In this document: positions 1 through 10,983 of the stretch, piece after piece | How positions within the stretch are numbered: the stretch's first letter is position 1 | Layout of the letters: each line of letters opens with the position of its first letter | Assembly: GCA_036939755.1 (NCBI GenBank) | Contig: JALLAZ010000725.1 | Span: 1-12,482, forward strand | DNA from: Stephanodiscus triporus | Lineage: Eukaryota > Bacillariophyta > Thalassiosirophyceae > Thalassiosirales > Thalassiosiraceae | Direction: 5' to 3' | Length of the DNA stretch: 12,482 bases | Translations under genes and position numbers: made by a program | The notes under the pieces: generated by a model | The model's database searches: none | Told to the model about the DNA's origin: nothing | The model's input: only the letters and a program-made list of their open reading frames with translations

Positions 1-784
1 TTTAAATATCTGTTGATGTTGAGCTCAATGAGCTCACTTCTTCTTTAGTAAAGATTAATTGCAGTGAAAGTCATTTGCTTAGTCCTAGCTTAGATCTACA
101 GAGTTTGACGACTTCCAACATAAGGCTGCTTTTTGCTTCTTGCCTTCAACTATTGTCTATTGTTGTTGTAAGATCAAGAATCACCTTCTCTTCTTTGCTT
201 GGAAGCCCATTCTCAAAGTCGGGTGGGTATGCTTCATACAGGTCTTTAATCACCTGATCCGCCTCAAACTTCATCTTTCACATGATGTATTTGTCTCCCT
301 TCTTCCCATTGATTTGCAGACTTTGGTATTCATCATGCTTGTAACTTCGATCGTCTTAACCATGTCGATGTCACTTTCATCACTTTGACTGCTTCGTGTT
401 CCCACAACCACCTTGATTGGCTTTCAGCACCAATTGCCCTCGTAAAGTAACTGCTTGAGCCTTGTACTTTGAAGTATGTTGAGAGCAATCAATGCTTCAA
501 ACTAGGGTGATCAATAGAGATTGAGAATATCGTTGTTTCTATTTTAAGAGAGAGAGTGAACCTATTGCTTAAGGTTTCATGTAGAAAACCCTAAAAGAAT
601 TTAAAAAACTAAAGCCCAAAGTACCGTCCAGACATTGGCAGTGCTCATCATCCTCTCCATCTGCAGTGATGGTAGCATTGTCTCTCTGCCCCCCCCTGTC
701 ATCTTCCCCAGCACTTCTCACCTCCCTCACATCGTATAATACCCCACTGTTATTAGTTGCATCCTATATCCTATTGGTTCATCA
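1..784 (-). mobile_element. Decayed copia-type LTR retrotransposon, 5' part, running off the left edge
   Basis: Read on the minus strand, a candidate LTR ends ...GGGCA at position 435. It is followed after one A by TTGGTGCTGAAAGCC (433..419), placed and shaped like the primer-binding site of copia elements (compare the known TGGTATCAGAGC type). A gag-like frame follows at 331..149. The inner end of the LTR at 435/436 is fairly well supported. The outer end is not: a TG at about 784 would give an LTR of roughly 350 bp with a TATA-like CGTATAATAC on the plus strand at 734-743, but I see no second LTR copy to confirm it. No pol region is in the window, and the element would continue left of position 1. 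The gag frame is broken, so the copy looks inactive. Copia assignment rests on the LTR-end/PBS/gag order and the gag motif, not on a search. Confidence 0.55.
149..331 (-). pseudogene. Broken gag fragment of a copia-type retrotransposon
   Basis: One minus-strand frame reads like a copia gag core. It has INGKKGDKYIM, then a stop where copia gag normally has Trp, then KMKFEADQVIKDLYEAYPP and a later LPSKEE. The pattern W-x2-KF-x-A followed by an LP-x-KE-type segment is typical of this gag family (known). The TGA at 278-280 stands in the conserved Trp position, one base from TGG. A second TGA at 146-148 ends the similarity; a short coding-like tail follows to about position 80. Upstream, towards the PBS, the reading shifts to another frame (about 332-400), so there is probably also an indel. 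Gag would form the cytoplasmic particle that packages element RNA; this copy cannot make it intact. Confidence 0.55.
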
Positions 785-1994
785 TTGTTGGATGATTGTT
801 ATATTTTGAAGGGCAGGCGGAGCGAGCGCGATGATAAAGGGGGTTGTGCGGAGAAGAGAAGGGGTTTTATTCAAGGAGATCAGTCTTCGCATTACTGTGG
901 CTGGCATGAAAGAAGCCAACCACTTTCGCACCTTCGCGTGTTTCGTCATGCACGGACGCAGCGGGTGCAAAATTTATTCCAAATTTGCCAATGCTAAGGC
1001 ATTGCCCCCCACGTGCATTATGCCATAACGTCGACAAAAATAATTCATTCCCTTGTGAAGGGAATGATATTGTTGGACGAAGGGGAAGAGGTAAGAGGGG
1101 GGGGAGAATAACAAGGTCATTGACAAAATGGTGCTCCCGTCAGTCCATTGTCCCCTTGTTTTGTGCATGTATTTGCGCTAGGATTTTTTCTCATAGTTTT
1201 GTGGGTGCAAAAAATAAAATAAAAAATTGGCGGGAAATTCATCCGCTGGCCCCCCTAGCAATGAGGTCAAAGGATGCAAAAAACTGAAATTTCTAAGAAA
1301 TATAAAAAGGCAAAAAATGAATTACCACAGACACCCACTTTGTATCACACTTCGCCTGCATCTCCTGATACCATTAAAACTGAAGGGGGCTGCATTTTTT
1401 GTCCATATTCTTAGGTGAACTTTTAAAATAACTTTCGTTGTAGTACTCTCTGATAAGAACTCTGCTGGGGTGGCTGTCAAATGGAGCTGGGCTGGGCATA
1501 TTCTATCCAGCAACATAATTCACCAGCTGCAGTAAAATAGATCAAAACTGAATGTATTTGAGAGGGAATAACAACAGATGAGAAAAAATACTTCTACCTA
1601 TCCCATGTTGAAGGGGAATCCATGCTAAGAGATGGAACCTACACCTTGTTCACACTTAGGAGGAACTGAATTAGGCAATGAGACACAAACATATTGTGAT
1701 TGAGAGGCTGCTACAAGCAATGAACAACTCACTCCTGAGTAGTATTATATTCATAGTCTTCATTGAATGGTGAACACAAGATGCAGAGCAATAAGCTAAA
1801 GATAGCAGCAAAAAAATCTGCACAAGCTCAAGGCTTATGGTGTGCTCCATGATCATGCAGAGATCTATTATGTTTGGCAGTGTCAAATGTGAACAATTAT
1901 AGATAAAAAGAAATAATTGAGAAGATTTGCCATGGATTGACGTGTTATGCTTATAGTTGTATGACAATGGTTGTCACTGAAAGAAAGTCCTGCA
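785..1994. other. Intergenic stretch without a supported gene
   Basis: About 1.2 kb of mostly AT-rich sequence between the retrotransposon remnant and the 3' end of the transporter gene. The open frames are short (under 101 codons), overlap on both strands, and have amino-acid compositions unlike a folded protein. Visible structure is limited to a perfect hairpin at 1045-1067, an E2F-like TTGGCGGGAAA at 1227-1237, and several A-runs around 1210-1226 and 1305-1320. No tRNA, rRNA or transposase was recognised. Confidence 0.6.
1045..1067. repeat. Perfect hairpin, 10-bp stem and 3-nt loop
   Basis: TCATTCCCTT (1045-1054) pairs perfectly with AAGGGAATGA (1058-1067) around the loop GTG. It lies about 930 bp beyond the transporter's stop, outside any gene. 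The role is unknown; it could be an inverted-repeat remnant of a mobile element or simply chance. Confidence 0.5.
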
Positions 1995-2000
1995 TTTATT
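1995..2000 (-). terminator. Poly(A) signal of the VIT-family gene
   Basis: Minus-strand AATAAA begins three bases after the stop codon (TAA-CG-AATAAA). This fits a compact 3' UTR. The exact cleavage site cannot be seen. Confidence 0.6.
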
Positions 2001-2002
2001 CG

Positions 2003-3020
2003 TTACTCTGCATCCATTAGACCGTCAACAAATTGGCCTACTGTAAACGCAACGGTAGCGCACGCGCCACCAAGAAAAAGTGTTTCGAGACCGCATACGA
2101 GCCAGTTGGAAGCACTTGGTCATCATCATGCAAATAGTGTGACATGATGTTGAGGACTTGAGGAAAAGCAATGAGTGGAATGTACAACAAAAAGTGAGAC
2201 ATACCTGAACATACTCTTAAGGCATCCCAATCCGAATAACACCGTACCAGTCACAACGCACGCTGCAACAAACAGCACGTCTTCTCCAAGTGACGGAAAC
2301 AATGACGGAATTAAAACATACCCAAGTATTGGCAGAGATCCAAAAGTTGCAAAAGAGAAAAACATAACTAATCCCTCTTTCATGCTCTCAATTTTGTGAT
2401 CTTTGTCTGGGACCCGCAATGACAACTCCTCCGACATCATCACATCGACGAAAAATTCTGTGTATTTTGCCATTGTCTCAATGACAATCGTGGCATCTTC
2501 TCGATTCATCCCCCTGCCTTCGTATATGTCGATCATCTCCCGAATTTCCCCCTCGGGGTAATTGTCCATCTCCCATTTCTCCCGCGCCCTCTCCCTCAGT
2601 ATCCACTCATTCTCAGCTTTCGAGCTGAGGAATTCGCCGACTCCCATCGCTAGAGCGTCGGCTAATATGTTCGAGAACCCAAGGACTATGACGACTGGGA
2701 CGGGCATGGAGCCGCCGGCCGCTCCGGCGACGATGGCGAAGGATGTGAGGATGCCGTCGAGTCCGCCGAATATAATCGGTTTGATGAATCCTCCCTCCGT
2801 CTGATGCATTTCCGTGTTGCGCGCGACGACATGCCGCACGTCATGAAAGCTCCTAAGTTGGCGCGGCAGTAGTTGGCGGTCGTCTTTAGCGGGAGGCAGG
2901 ACACCGGGGACGGAAGGAGTTGAATAAACAAGTAGCCGCATGGAAGCCGATTGCTCACCTTGACGCTCCCTCATCCAACCCAGCGTAAGCTTTTCTCGCG
3001 CCGTCTGGGACGAGTGCCAT
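2003..3020 (-). CDS. VIT-family Fe(II)/Mn(II) vacuolar transporter (VIT1/Ccc1-like)
   Basis: Membrane transporter of the VIT1/Ccc1 family, which moves Fe2+ or Mn2+ out of the cytosol into the vacuole, probably by proton exchange (family knowledge). Proposed exons: 3020-2959, 2852-2205, 2114-2003; 273 aa. Five membrane helices lie near residues 45-66, 71-98, 180-203, 213-233 and 243-268, with a Glu-rich cytosolic helical domain between helices 2 and 3. D53, M90, E112, E115, E123, E126, M159, M160 and E163 match, at one constant offset of 10, the transport-path and metal-binding residues I recall from Eucalyptus VIT1 (D43, M80, E102, E105, E113, E116, M149, M150, E153). The last exon supplies the conserved C-terminal helix (GLETLFLGGACATVAFTVG). 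Start ATG 3020 has A at -3 and G at +4. The longer open frame that begins at GTG 3046 or ATG 3028 would instead read through intron 1. No plant-type dileucine vacuole signal is obvious. Confidence 0.88.
2115..2204 (-). other. VIT-family gene intron 2 (90 bp)
   Basis: The donor is TTCAG|GTATGT and the acceptor CCAAG|TGCTTCC. Splicing joins ...CLKSMF to SASNWLVCGLET and restores the fifth membrane helix. Read-through instead adds a tail ending in HHVTLFA that does not resemble the family. Confidence 0.9.
2853..2958 (-). other. VIT-family gene intron 1 (106 bp), hidden in an open frame
   Basis: The donor is GTCAAG|GTGAGC and the acceptor CAACTTAG|GAGC. The segment contains no stop in the transporter frame, so a simple reading treats it as coding. 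Its length is not a multiple of three. Splicing therefore requires a different start frame, and exactly such a start exists at 3020. The joined N-terminus reads MALVPDGARKAYAGLDEGAS then RSFHDVRHVV, which looks more like a cytosolic VIT N-terminus than the Pro-rich read-through product. No cDNA is available here. Confidence 0.72.
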
Positions 3021-6376
<3,356 letters not shown>

Positions 6377-6700
6377 AGTGAACCTAGCAACTTAAGAATA
6401 GGTGTTTAGTACACATTTCCATAAACTATAGAGCACAAAGTGGGCACAAGATGCACCACCCTTTCCCCATACAATCAGCTCAATAATCCCAAACACAGGT
6501 AAGGACTGATATCCCGTCGAATAATCCTTCTCATTAATTTCTCACTCCTGTGAGTTTCGTATCGGATTCACATAAATATCAAAAGTGATCATCTTTATCA
6601 TCAGGGCTCCACATTCGCAAACACATTAACCACCACGTCGGGCGCTCCTTCGAATCGATCGACCCCCCGCCCCTCCCGACAAATAATAATCACAATAACT
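6377..6700. other. Convergent 3' intergenic region
   Basis: These 324 bp between the facing stop codons should contain both 3' UTRs. I find no AATAAA on the plus strand and only AATAAT-like variants on the minus strand near 6682-6690. No ORF, RNA gene or clear repeat is visible. Confidence 0.55.
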
Positions 6701-7662
6701 CTACACGTCAAAGAAATCCCCGCGCTTGGAAGCTGGATCGAACGACGGCGGCTGGATCATCCCCCCCTTGCCCCTATTCCCGCCCCCACCGACGTCATCG
6801 TTGCCGTGCATCTCGTTTTCCACCTCGCGTATGAAATTCAGTCCTCCCCCCGCGGGCGAGAAGACAATCTTGAGTCGGGGACAGCGCAGCGGTCCCAGGC
6901 TCCTCTCCGGACGTCCCGCCGACCTCGGCCAAGCCCAGAACGGCGTCGATGGGACGCTCGTAAGTATTGCCACGCCGTCGACGGGATTCGTCAGTAGTCC
7001 ACGATGGGGGAAGAGGTTCGGCGAGCAAATACCGCACGTTCCCGAGAGGCGATGTATGCCAACGATCTTGTCGTACGGGACGTCGAGCTCGATGTTTCCG
7101 ATCCAGAATCGAAGTCCCCCGTTGGCCGTGATGTCGACGCACCGCACGGAATTGTACCAGAACCAGGCGACGGCGACGAGGTTGCCTATGGAGATGGAAA
7201 CGACCGTGCCGTGCGCGCCGATGGGGACGGCGGCGATCAGGATCGCGACGAATATCGCCTCGAGGATGAAGAAGCGGAGTTTGAATGCTATTTCAGTTCG
7301 TCGTGGTGTGCGTTGGTTGGTTATTCGCGTTCGGGAAGGTAAGTAGATATTGGGGGAGGGAAGTAGGCCGTGAATATTTTTCGGGATGTATATTATAGTC
7401 GGGGAGGTAGAATAATATTCCTCGGGAGACACAGGGGCAACGGGAAGGGCAGCCAGACCCGCTCCCTGCATCCTGCGCCAATATCACGAATTGACAAGAA
7501 CTCACCAAAAGAAAAAGGTGCCGACGTGAAGCTAAGCAACACCGACCCGTCGTCGGTGACGTAGGTCAACGTTTGCGCTATGAGCAACGGATCGTCGGGG
7601 TCCACCACCGGCGGGGGCAGATTCAGACCCACTTGGCCATCTGATATCGTGTCCTTGTACAT
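6701..7662 (-). CDS. Uncharacterised two-helix membrane protein with PH-like C-terminal part
   Basis: Exons 7662-7506 and 7287-6701 encode 247 aa. I do not recognise the gene. Residues 1-52 are soluble (VTDDGSVLLSF near the junction). Hydrophobic segments at about 58-77 and 79-97 form a hairpin. The following part (about 103-212) has the rhythm of bacterial-type PH domains (DUF304-like): a strand with ITANGGLRFW, then the PYDKIVGI turn, and an end LKIVFSPAGG ... FIREVENEM resembling the 'ISP-x-D-x3-F' close of that fold. A Trp/Pro/Arg-rich insertion (SVPSTPFWAWPRSAGRPERS) interrupts it. The tail is Gly-rich. The start is the first ATG in a frame open upstream to a TAG near 7807; the upstream GTG at 7761 is not accepted as a start. 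Membrane location is well supported, the PH-like fold is tentative, and no substrate can be proposed. Confidence 0.72.
7288..7505 (-). other. Intron (218 bp) of the two-helix membrane protein gene
   Basis: The donor is TTTTG|GTGAGT and the acceptor GAAATAG|CATTC, a phase-1 intron. Joining gives APFSF-AFKLRFFILEAIF and leads directly into the first membrane helix. Without splicing, exon 1 runs to a stop at 7393-7395. The in-frame stretch upstream of exon 2 has no counterpart that looks like protein. Confidence 0.78.
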
Positions 7663-8037
7663 GACGGTCGTTTGCTTTACCTTGTCTTTGTGGTGAGGCG
7701 TGCGATGGTTGAAGCAGGAAGGGCGACGGCGATGGAGTGGGTCGTCGTCGTCATTGTCCACAACAAGTTTTTTTGTTGTGTGCCGTGTGCCGTCGGAGGA
7801 AAATTTCTACTCCTATTGGGTTGGGGGGGGGCGAATCGGGGCGGGCCCTCTTTCTCTTGGTCGGGGCCGGCGCGAAAACGGTTTTGCCCCGTCACGAAGT
7901 CACGACACCGCTGAACTTCTTCACACACGGCAGAAATCCAAATACCTAAAACCCTCCGCATCAGCTCCTCTCGGATGTTGTTCGCGTCGGCGTAGTCATT
8001 GCCGACGGCAGCAACAGTCTAACCGTGCACTACAAGG
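7663..8037. promoter_or_regulatory. Shared divergent promoter region (membrane protein / LEM2-like gene)
   Basis: These 375 bp lie between two divergent start codons. The middle is GC-rich with a G-run (around 7827-7835), and GTCACGA is repeated 8 bp apart (7891-7897 and 7899-7905). No TATA box is evident. Nothing here supports a further gene; the open frames in it are short and overlap each other. Confidence 0.5.
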
Positions 8038-10983
8038 ATGATGTCACCGAAGAAGAGAAAGGTTGACGACGACTCCCCCGGCGCCGCCGCCTCCGGCGCC
8101 GACGCGTCCGGTCCCGCACCCAAGAAGAGCAAGAAGGAGATCAAGGCCGAGCAGCTGGCGAGGGCGAAGGCGTGGCACGACGCTCGCGCCAGCAAGGCCA
8201 AGGCCGCCACGGCGTCGCCGACCGCGCCGCCGCCATTTTCCGTGGGGACGACGACGCCCTCCAAGTCGTCCGGCGCCGCCGCAAAGCGACGGAGGACGAC
8301 GACGCCGTCCGGCGGCGGACGCAAGTCGACCGGCGTGATGTCGTCCGGGGGCGGGATCGGTCGCGCGTTGGACTCGCCGCCGCCGCCGCCTTCGTCGTTT
8401 TCGGAGAGGGAGGACGGGGGCGACACTCCCGCGAGGAAGAGTCGCAGGTCCATGGGGTCGGCACCCGCGTTCGCGTATGCGCCGGCGGCGAGGGAGGAGG
8501 AAGAGGAGGAATCGGAACCCAGAATGCGGGAGGTCGCGATGGCGGGGAGCGACGGATCGAGGGGGGAGAAGAACTCCTCCGCGAACGAGAAGAAGAGGCG
8601 GGATGGACTGGCCGCGATCAGGGCGCTGAAGAAGGCGAGGGCGTCGAAGGGCATTGCCGCAGATCAAACGGAGAAGAGGAAGAGTCCCCACCCCAAGAAT
8701 GATTCTCCCGATCCTCCCACCTCGGCGTCATCGGCCGTGGCGGTCGCGAGGTCTTCGACGACAGCGACCGCGTCATCGGACGCCCCCGTGGCCCATGCCG
8801 CCGTTTCTACGGTGGGGGTCAAATCGGCCCCGAAAAGAAATAAGCCGCCGGCCGCGGTGGCTTCCCTCTTTTCGTCCAAGTCCGCATACAAATATTCCTC
8901 GTCGTTGCAGACGAGGCAAGTCTACAATCCAAATCGACCGTTCCCGTCGACCGGGCGCGCGCTGCCCGCCGAGGCCTACGCCGGGTGCGGGCCAATTTGC
9001 GGAGTCGGCGCTAGGGACCCGCCCTGCGCATCCGCGAGCGACGGACGGAATGGATCGAACGACGAGCGGAAGATGCCCTCCAGGCCCTCCTCCCCGGGTC
9101 GGAATGAAATCGTCCCTCTTCATCCGAAGCCCTCTCCTCCGGGACGGAATCACAATTGGGAGGAAGTCGACGGAGACGCGAAGCCAGCGGCTGTCGTCGG
9201 AGGAGAGCTAATCGAAGCTCCCGTTACTGCAACTTCGGCTCCCGTTGCAGCAAGCCCAGCATTGTACGCCGCCATCTCGCGTGCCAAGGCAATCGTATCG
9301 TTGGCATCTGCGGGCAATCAAAGACGACGGGAGACGATAGGAATACGTGGTTCGTCAGGGGTTATGCCGACTGAGCAGCAGATGGATGCAGCAAATGCAA
9401 CGTTGGATGACGAAAACAATGGCGGCGTTAGAGGAAGACCGATGGAGAGAATAAGTTCTGTCGACTGGGATGGGTCAAGGGGAAGGTCTGTGGATCCGCC
9501 AATGATTGACTCTTCCTCGATTCCGTACTCTGCGACATTAAAAAAGTTTCGCGGCTCTGGAGGGACAAACAAATCGCCAGAGGGCCATTCTGAGAGAGAA
9601 CCAGATAATGTCATTACAACAACTGATGCTGGTGAACATACGTCGGAGGTTGGAAAGGTCGAAGAGGCCAAACTTTCCGCTTTGGCTACATCACCATCTG
9701 ACTTTGACAAACCTCCCTCTTTCCTGAGGAGGTTGTGCATCTGTATCGGAAAACTTCTTATGTTCGTGCAATTTGGAATTGGCCTTTCCTACCTCATGAC
9801 CGCCTACTATTTGAATGATTTTGTTCCTATCGGAAATTTCACCACCACGCCTTCCAATACGCCAGAGGAACATTACGTTTATTGCTTCATGGATCATCCA
9901 CATTCAGATGTAGTCTCCGATTATGGTGATCAAAATTTGTATGACGAACGCAAATGCGAGGGGAAGCACAAACAGTGTCCCCAGTGGGGGCGATGCCGCA
10001 CAGGTAAATTACTGGACTGCACCGATGGTGCGGGTACGTTCGCGGGACGGAATCTATTTGTTTCCAATGAAAAACAGGATGAATGTGTAGTAAGCCCAGA
10101 GGCGAATGAGCTAGTCGAAGCTGTCAAGGAGTCTCTCGTGAGTATGACGACAGATCAGATTTGTCATGCCGAGGTGGAGGGTGTGATGTTGAAAAATGAC
10201 ACATTTCCTCTTTTCCATTTGGAGAAGGTTGCTACAAAGGTGCGGGATTTGCATGACGGAGGTTTTGCCTTCGTCTCTTCGGATCTTCTCCTTTGGCTAT
10301 CACCGGCATTCGATTCAAACTCGGTGCGTTTTGGATCATTGTCGGGTGACGACGAAGAAGATACTAATGCAATGGGTCTCAGTGATGGGGTATCGCCCGA
10401 CTCGCTTCACCTGCCTTCTAGCTGCAAAATGAAACTTCTGTTTTGGGAGCTTCTCGGATATTTTACTCATTCCGCTTTGGCGCTGTTGAAATACTTGGCC
10501 AGGGTTGCTTTCTTCGTGGTATGTAACTATCCCACCCACTCGTTTTGCGCGATGGCATCTTGGAAACTCTTCGTTGTTGTGCAGCGCAAACGTAAACATC
10601 GGGCCAAGGTGCGAGAGCTCTTCGGTATTGTTCGTGAGGCGGCATACGATCGTCTGTCCGAATGCGACGATCACATGGGCTACGCCGCCCTCCTACTCCG
10701 CGACGACGTCGGGCATGACATTTACCCCACGAGCTTCGTCCAGCGACAATTCCTGAATGACTATGTTTGGCCCCGTGTGGTCCTCGAGGTCCGGGCGGAC
10801 AATCGCGTGCGCAAATTTCGCAAAATGACAGCCGGGAAGGAATTGGAGCATTGGGAATTTGCCATCCAATCGAAGAAAGGACGGAGGTTGCGCAAATCGC
10901 TTGGTACTCCTCATGGAACTCCCGGTGGCGCGAATGGAAGTGGTGTCAAGGTCGAGGATGTATCGTCGAAGCGTGATCCTTGA
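8038..10983 (+). CDS. LEM2/Src1/MAN1-like inner nuclear membrane protein (MSC domain)
   Basis: Proposed inner nuclear membrane protein tethering chromatin; family members also take part in nuclear envelope sealing. The frame encodes 981 aa, or 959 if the segment 10519-10584 is spliced. Residues 1-560 are basic, Ser/Pro/Ala-rich and disordered, beginning MMSPKKRKVDDD, a classical monopartite nuclear localisation signal; further Lys/Arg clusters lie near 29-33, 83-86, 185-188 and 213-215. TM1 is about 565-592. The lumenal part carries the MSC cysteines C640, C647, C653 and C661 in CEGKHKQCPQWGRC ... LLDC. TM2 is about 800-827. The C-terminal part (about 850-945) resembles the MAN1 winged-helix region: YPTSFVQRQFL then WPRVVLEVRADNRVRKF, ending LEHWEF. 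No LEM or HeH motif is visible at the N-terminus. The start has A at -3; a second ATG follows directly. Confidence 0.86.
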   Translation: MMSPKKRKVDDDSPGAAASGADASGPAPKKSKKEIKAEQLARAKAWHDARASKAKAATASPTAPPPFSVGTTTPSKSSGAAAKRRRTTTPSGGGRKSTGVMSSGGGIGRALDSPPPPPSSFSEREDGGDTPARKSRRSMGSAPAFAYAPAAREEEEEESEPRMREVAMAGSDGSRGEKNSSANEKKRRDGLAAIRALKKARASKGIAADQTEKRKSPHPKNDSPDPPTSASSAVAVARSSTTATASSDAPVAHAAVSTVGVKSAPKRNKPPAAVASLFSSKSAYKYSSSLQTRQVYNPNRPFPSTGRALPAEAYAGCGPICGVGARDPPCASASDGRNGSNDERKMPSRPSSPGRNEIVPLHPKPSPPGRNHNWEEVDGDAKPAAVVGGELIEAPVTATSAPVAASPALYAAISRAKAIVSLASAGNQRRRETIGIRGSSGVMPTEQQMDAANATLDDENNGGVRGRPMERISSVDWDGSRGRSVDPPMIDSSSIPYSATLKKFRGSGGTNKSPEGHSEREPDNVITTTDAGEHTSEVGKVEEAKLSALATSPSDFDKPPSFLRRLCICIGKLLMFVQFGIGLSYLMTAYYLNDFVPIGNFTTTPSNTPEEHYVYCFMDHPHSDVVSDYGDQNLYDERKCEGKHKQCPQWGRCRTGKLLDCTDGAGTFAGRNLFVSNEKQDECVVSPEANELVEAVKESLVSMTTDQICHAEVEGVMLKNDTFPLFHLEKVATKVRDLHDGGFAFVSSDLLLWLSPAFDSNSVRFGSLSGDDEEDTNAMGLSDGVSPDSLHLPSSCKMKLLFWELLGYFTHSALALLKYLARVAFFVVCNYPTHSFCAMASWKLFVVVQRKRKHRAKVRELFGIVREAAYDRLSECDDHMGYAALLLRDDVGHDIYPTSFVQRQFLNDYVWPRVVLEVRADNRVRKFRKMTAGKELEHWEFAIQSKKGRRLRKSLGTPHGTPGGANGSGVKVEDVSSKRDP
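10519..10584 (+). other. Candidate 66-bp intron/exitron inside the LEM2-like frame
   Basis: GTATGT at 10519 and GTTGTTGTGCAG ending at 10584 bound a phase-0 segment of exactly 22 codons without a stop. Removing it joins TM2 (...YLARVAFFV) directly to RKRKHRAKVRELF, the usual arrangement of a membrane helix followed by a basic stretch. Retaining it inserts a hydrophobic segment (FCAMASWKLFVVV). Both forms keep the frame, so RNA evidence is needed to choose. Confidence 0.62.

Noticed and set aside
1671..1967. 98-codon minus-strand frame
   Set aside because: AT-rich region, odd composition rich in Leu/Ile/Cys/Ser, no start context or splice support.
2126..2204. Transporter C-terminus read straight through to a stop near 2126
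   Set aside because: The tail (HHVTLFA) is unlike the family, while splicing at GTATGT recovers the conserved fifth helix.
7393..7761. 122-codon minus-strand frame as a stand-alone gene
   Set aside because: It starts at GTG and its end reads into an intron. Only 7662-7506 is kept, as exon 1 of the membrane protein gene.
8038..8070. PKKRKV as a sign of viral origin
   Set aside because: This is a common short basic nuclear signal that arises repeatedly. The rest of the protein is a cellular inner nuclear membrane type.
8019..8691. Minus-strand open frames of 211 and 215 codons inside the LEM2-like gene
   Set aside because: Low-complexity antisense shadows of the GC-rich disordered tail.
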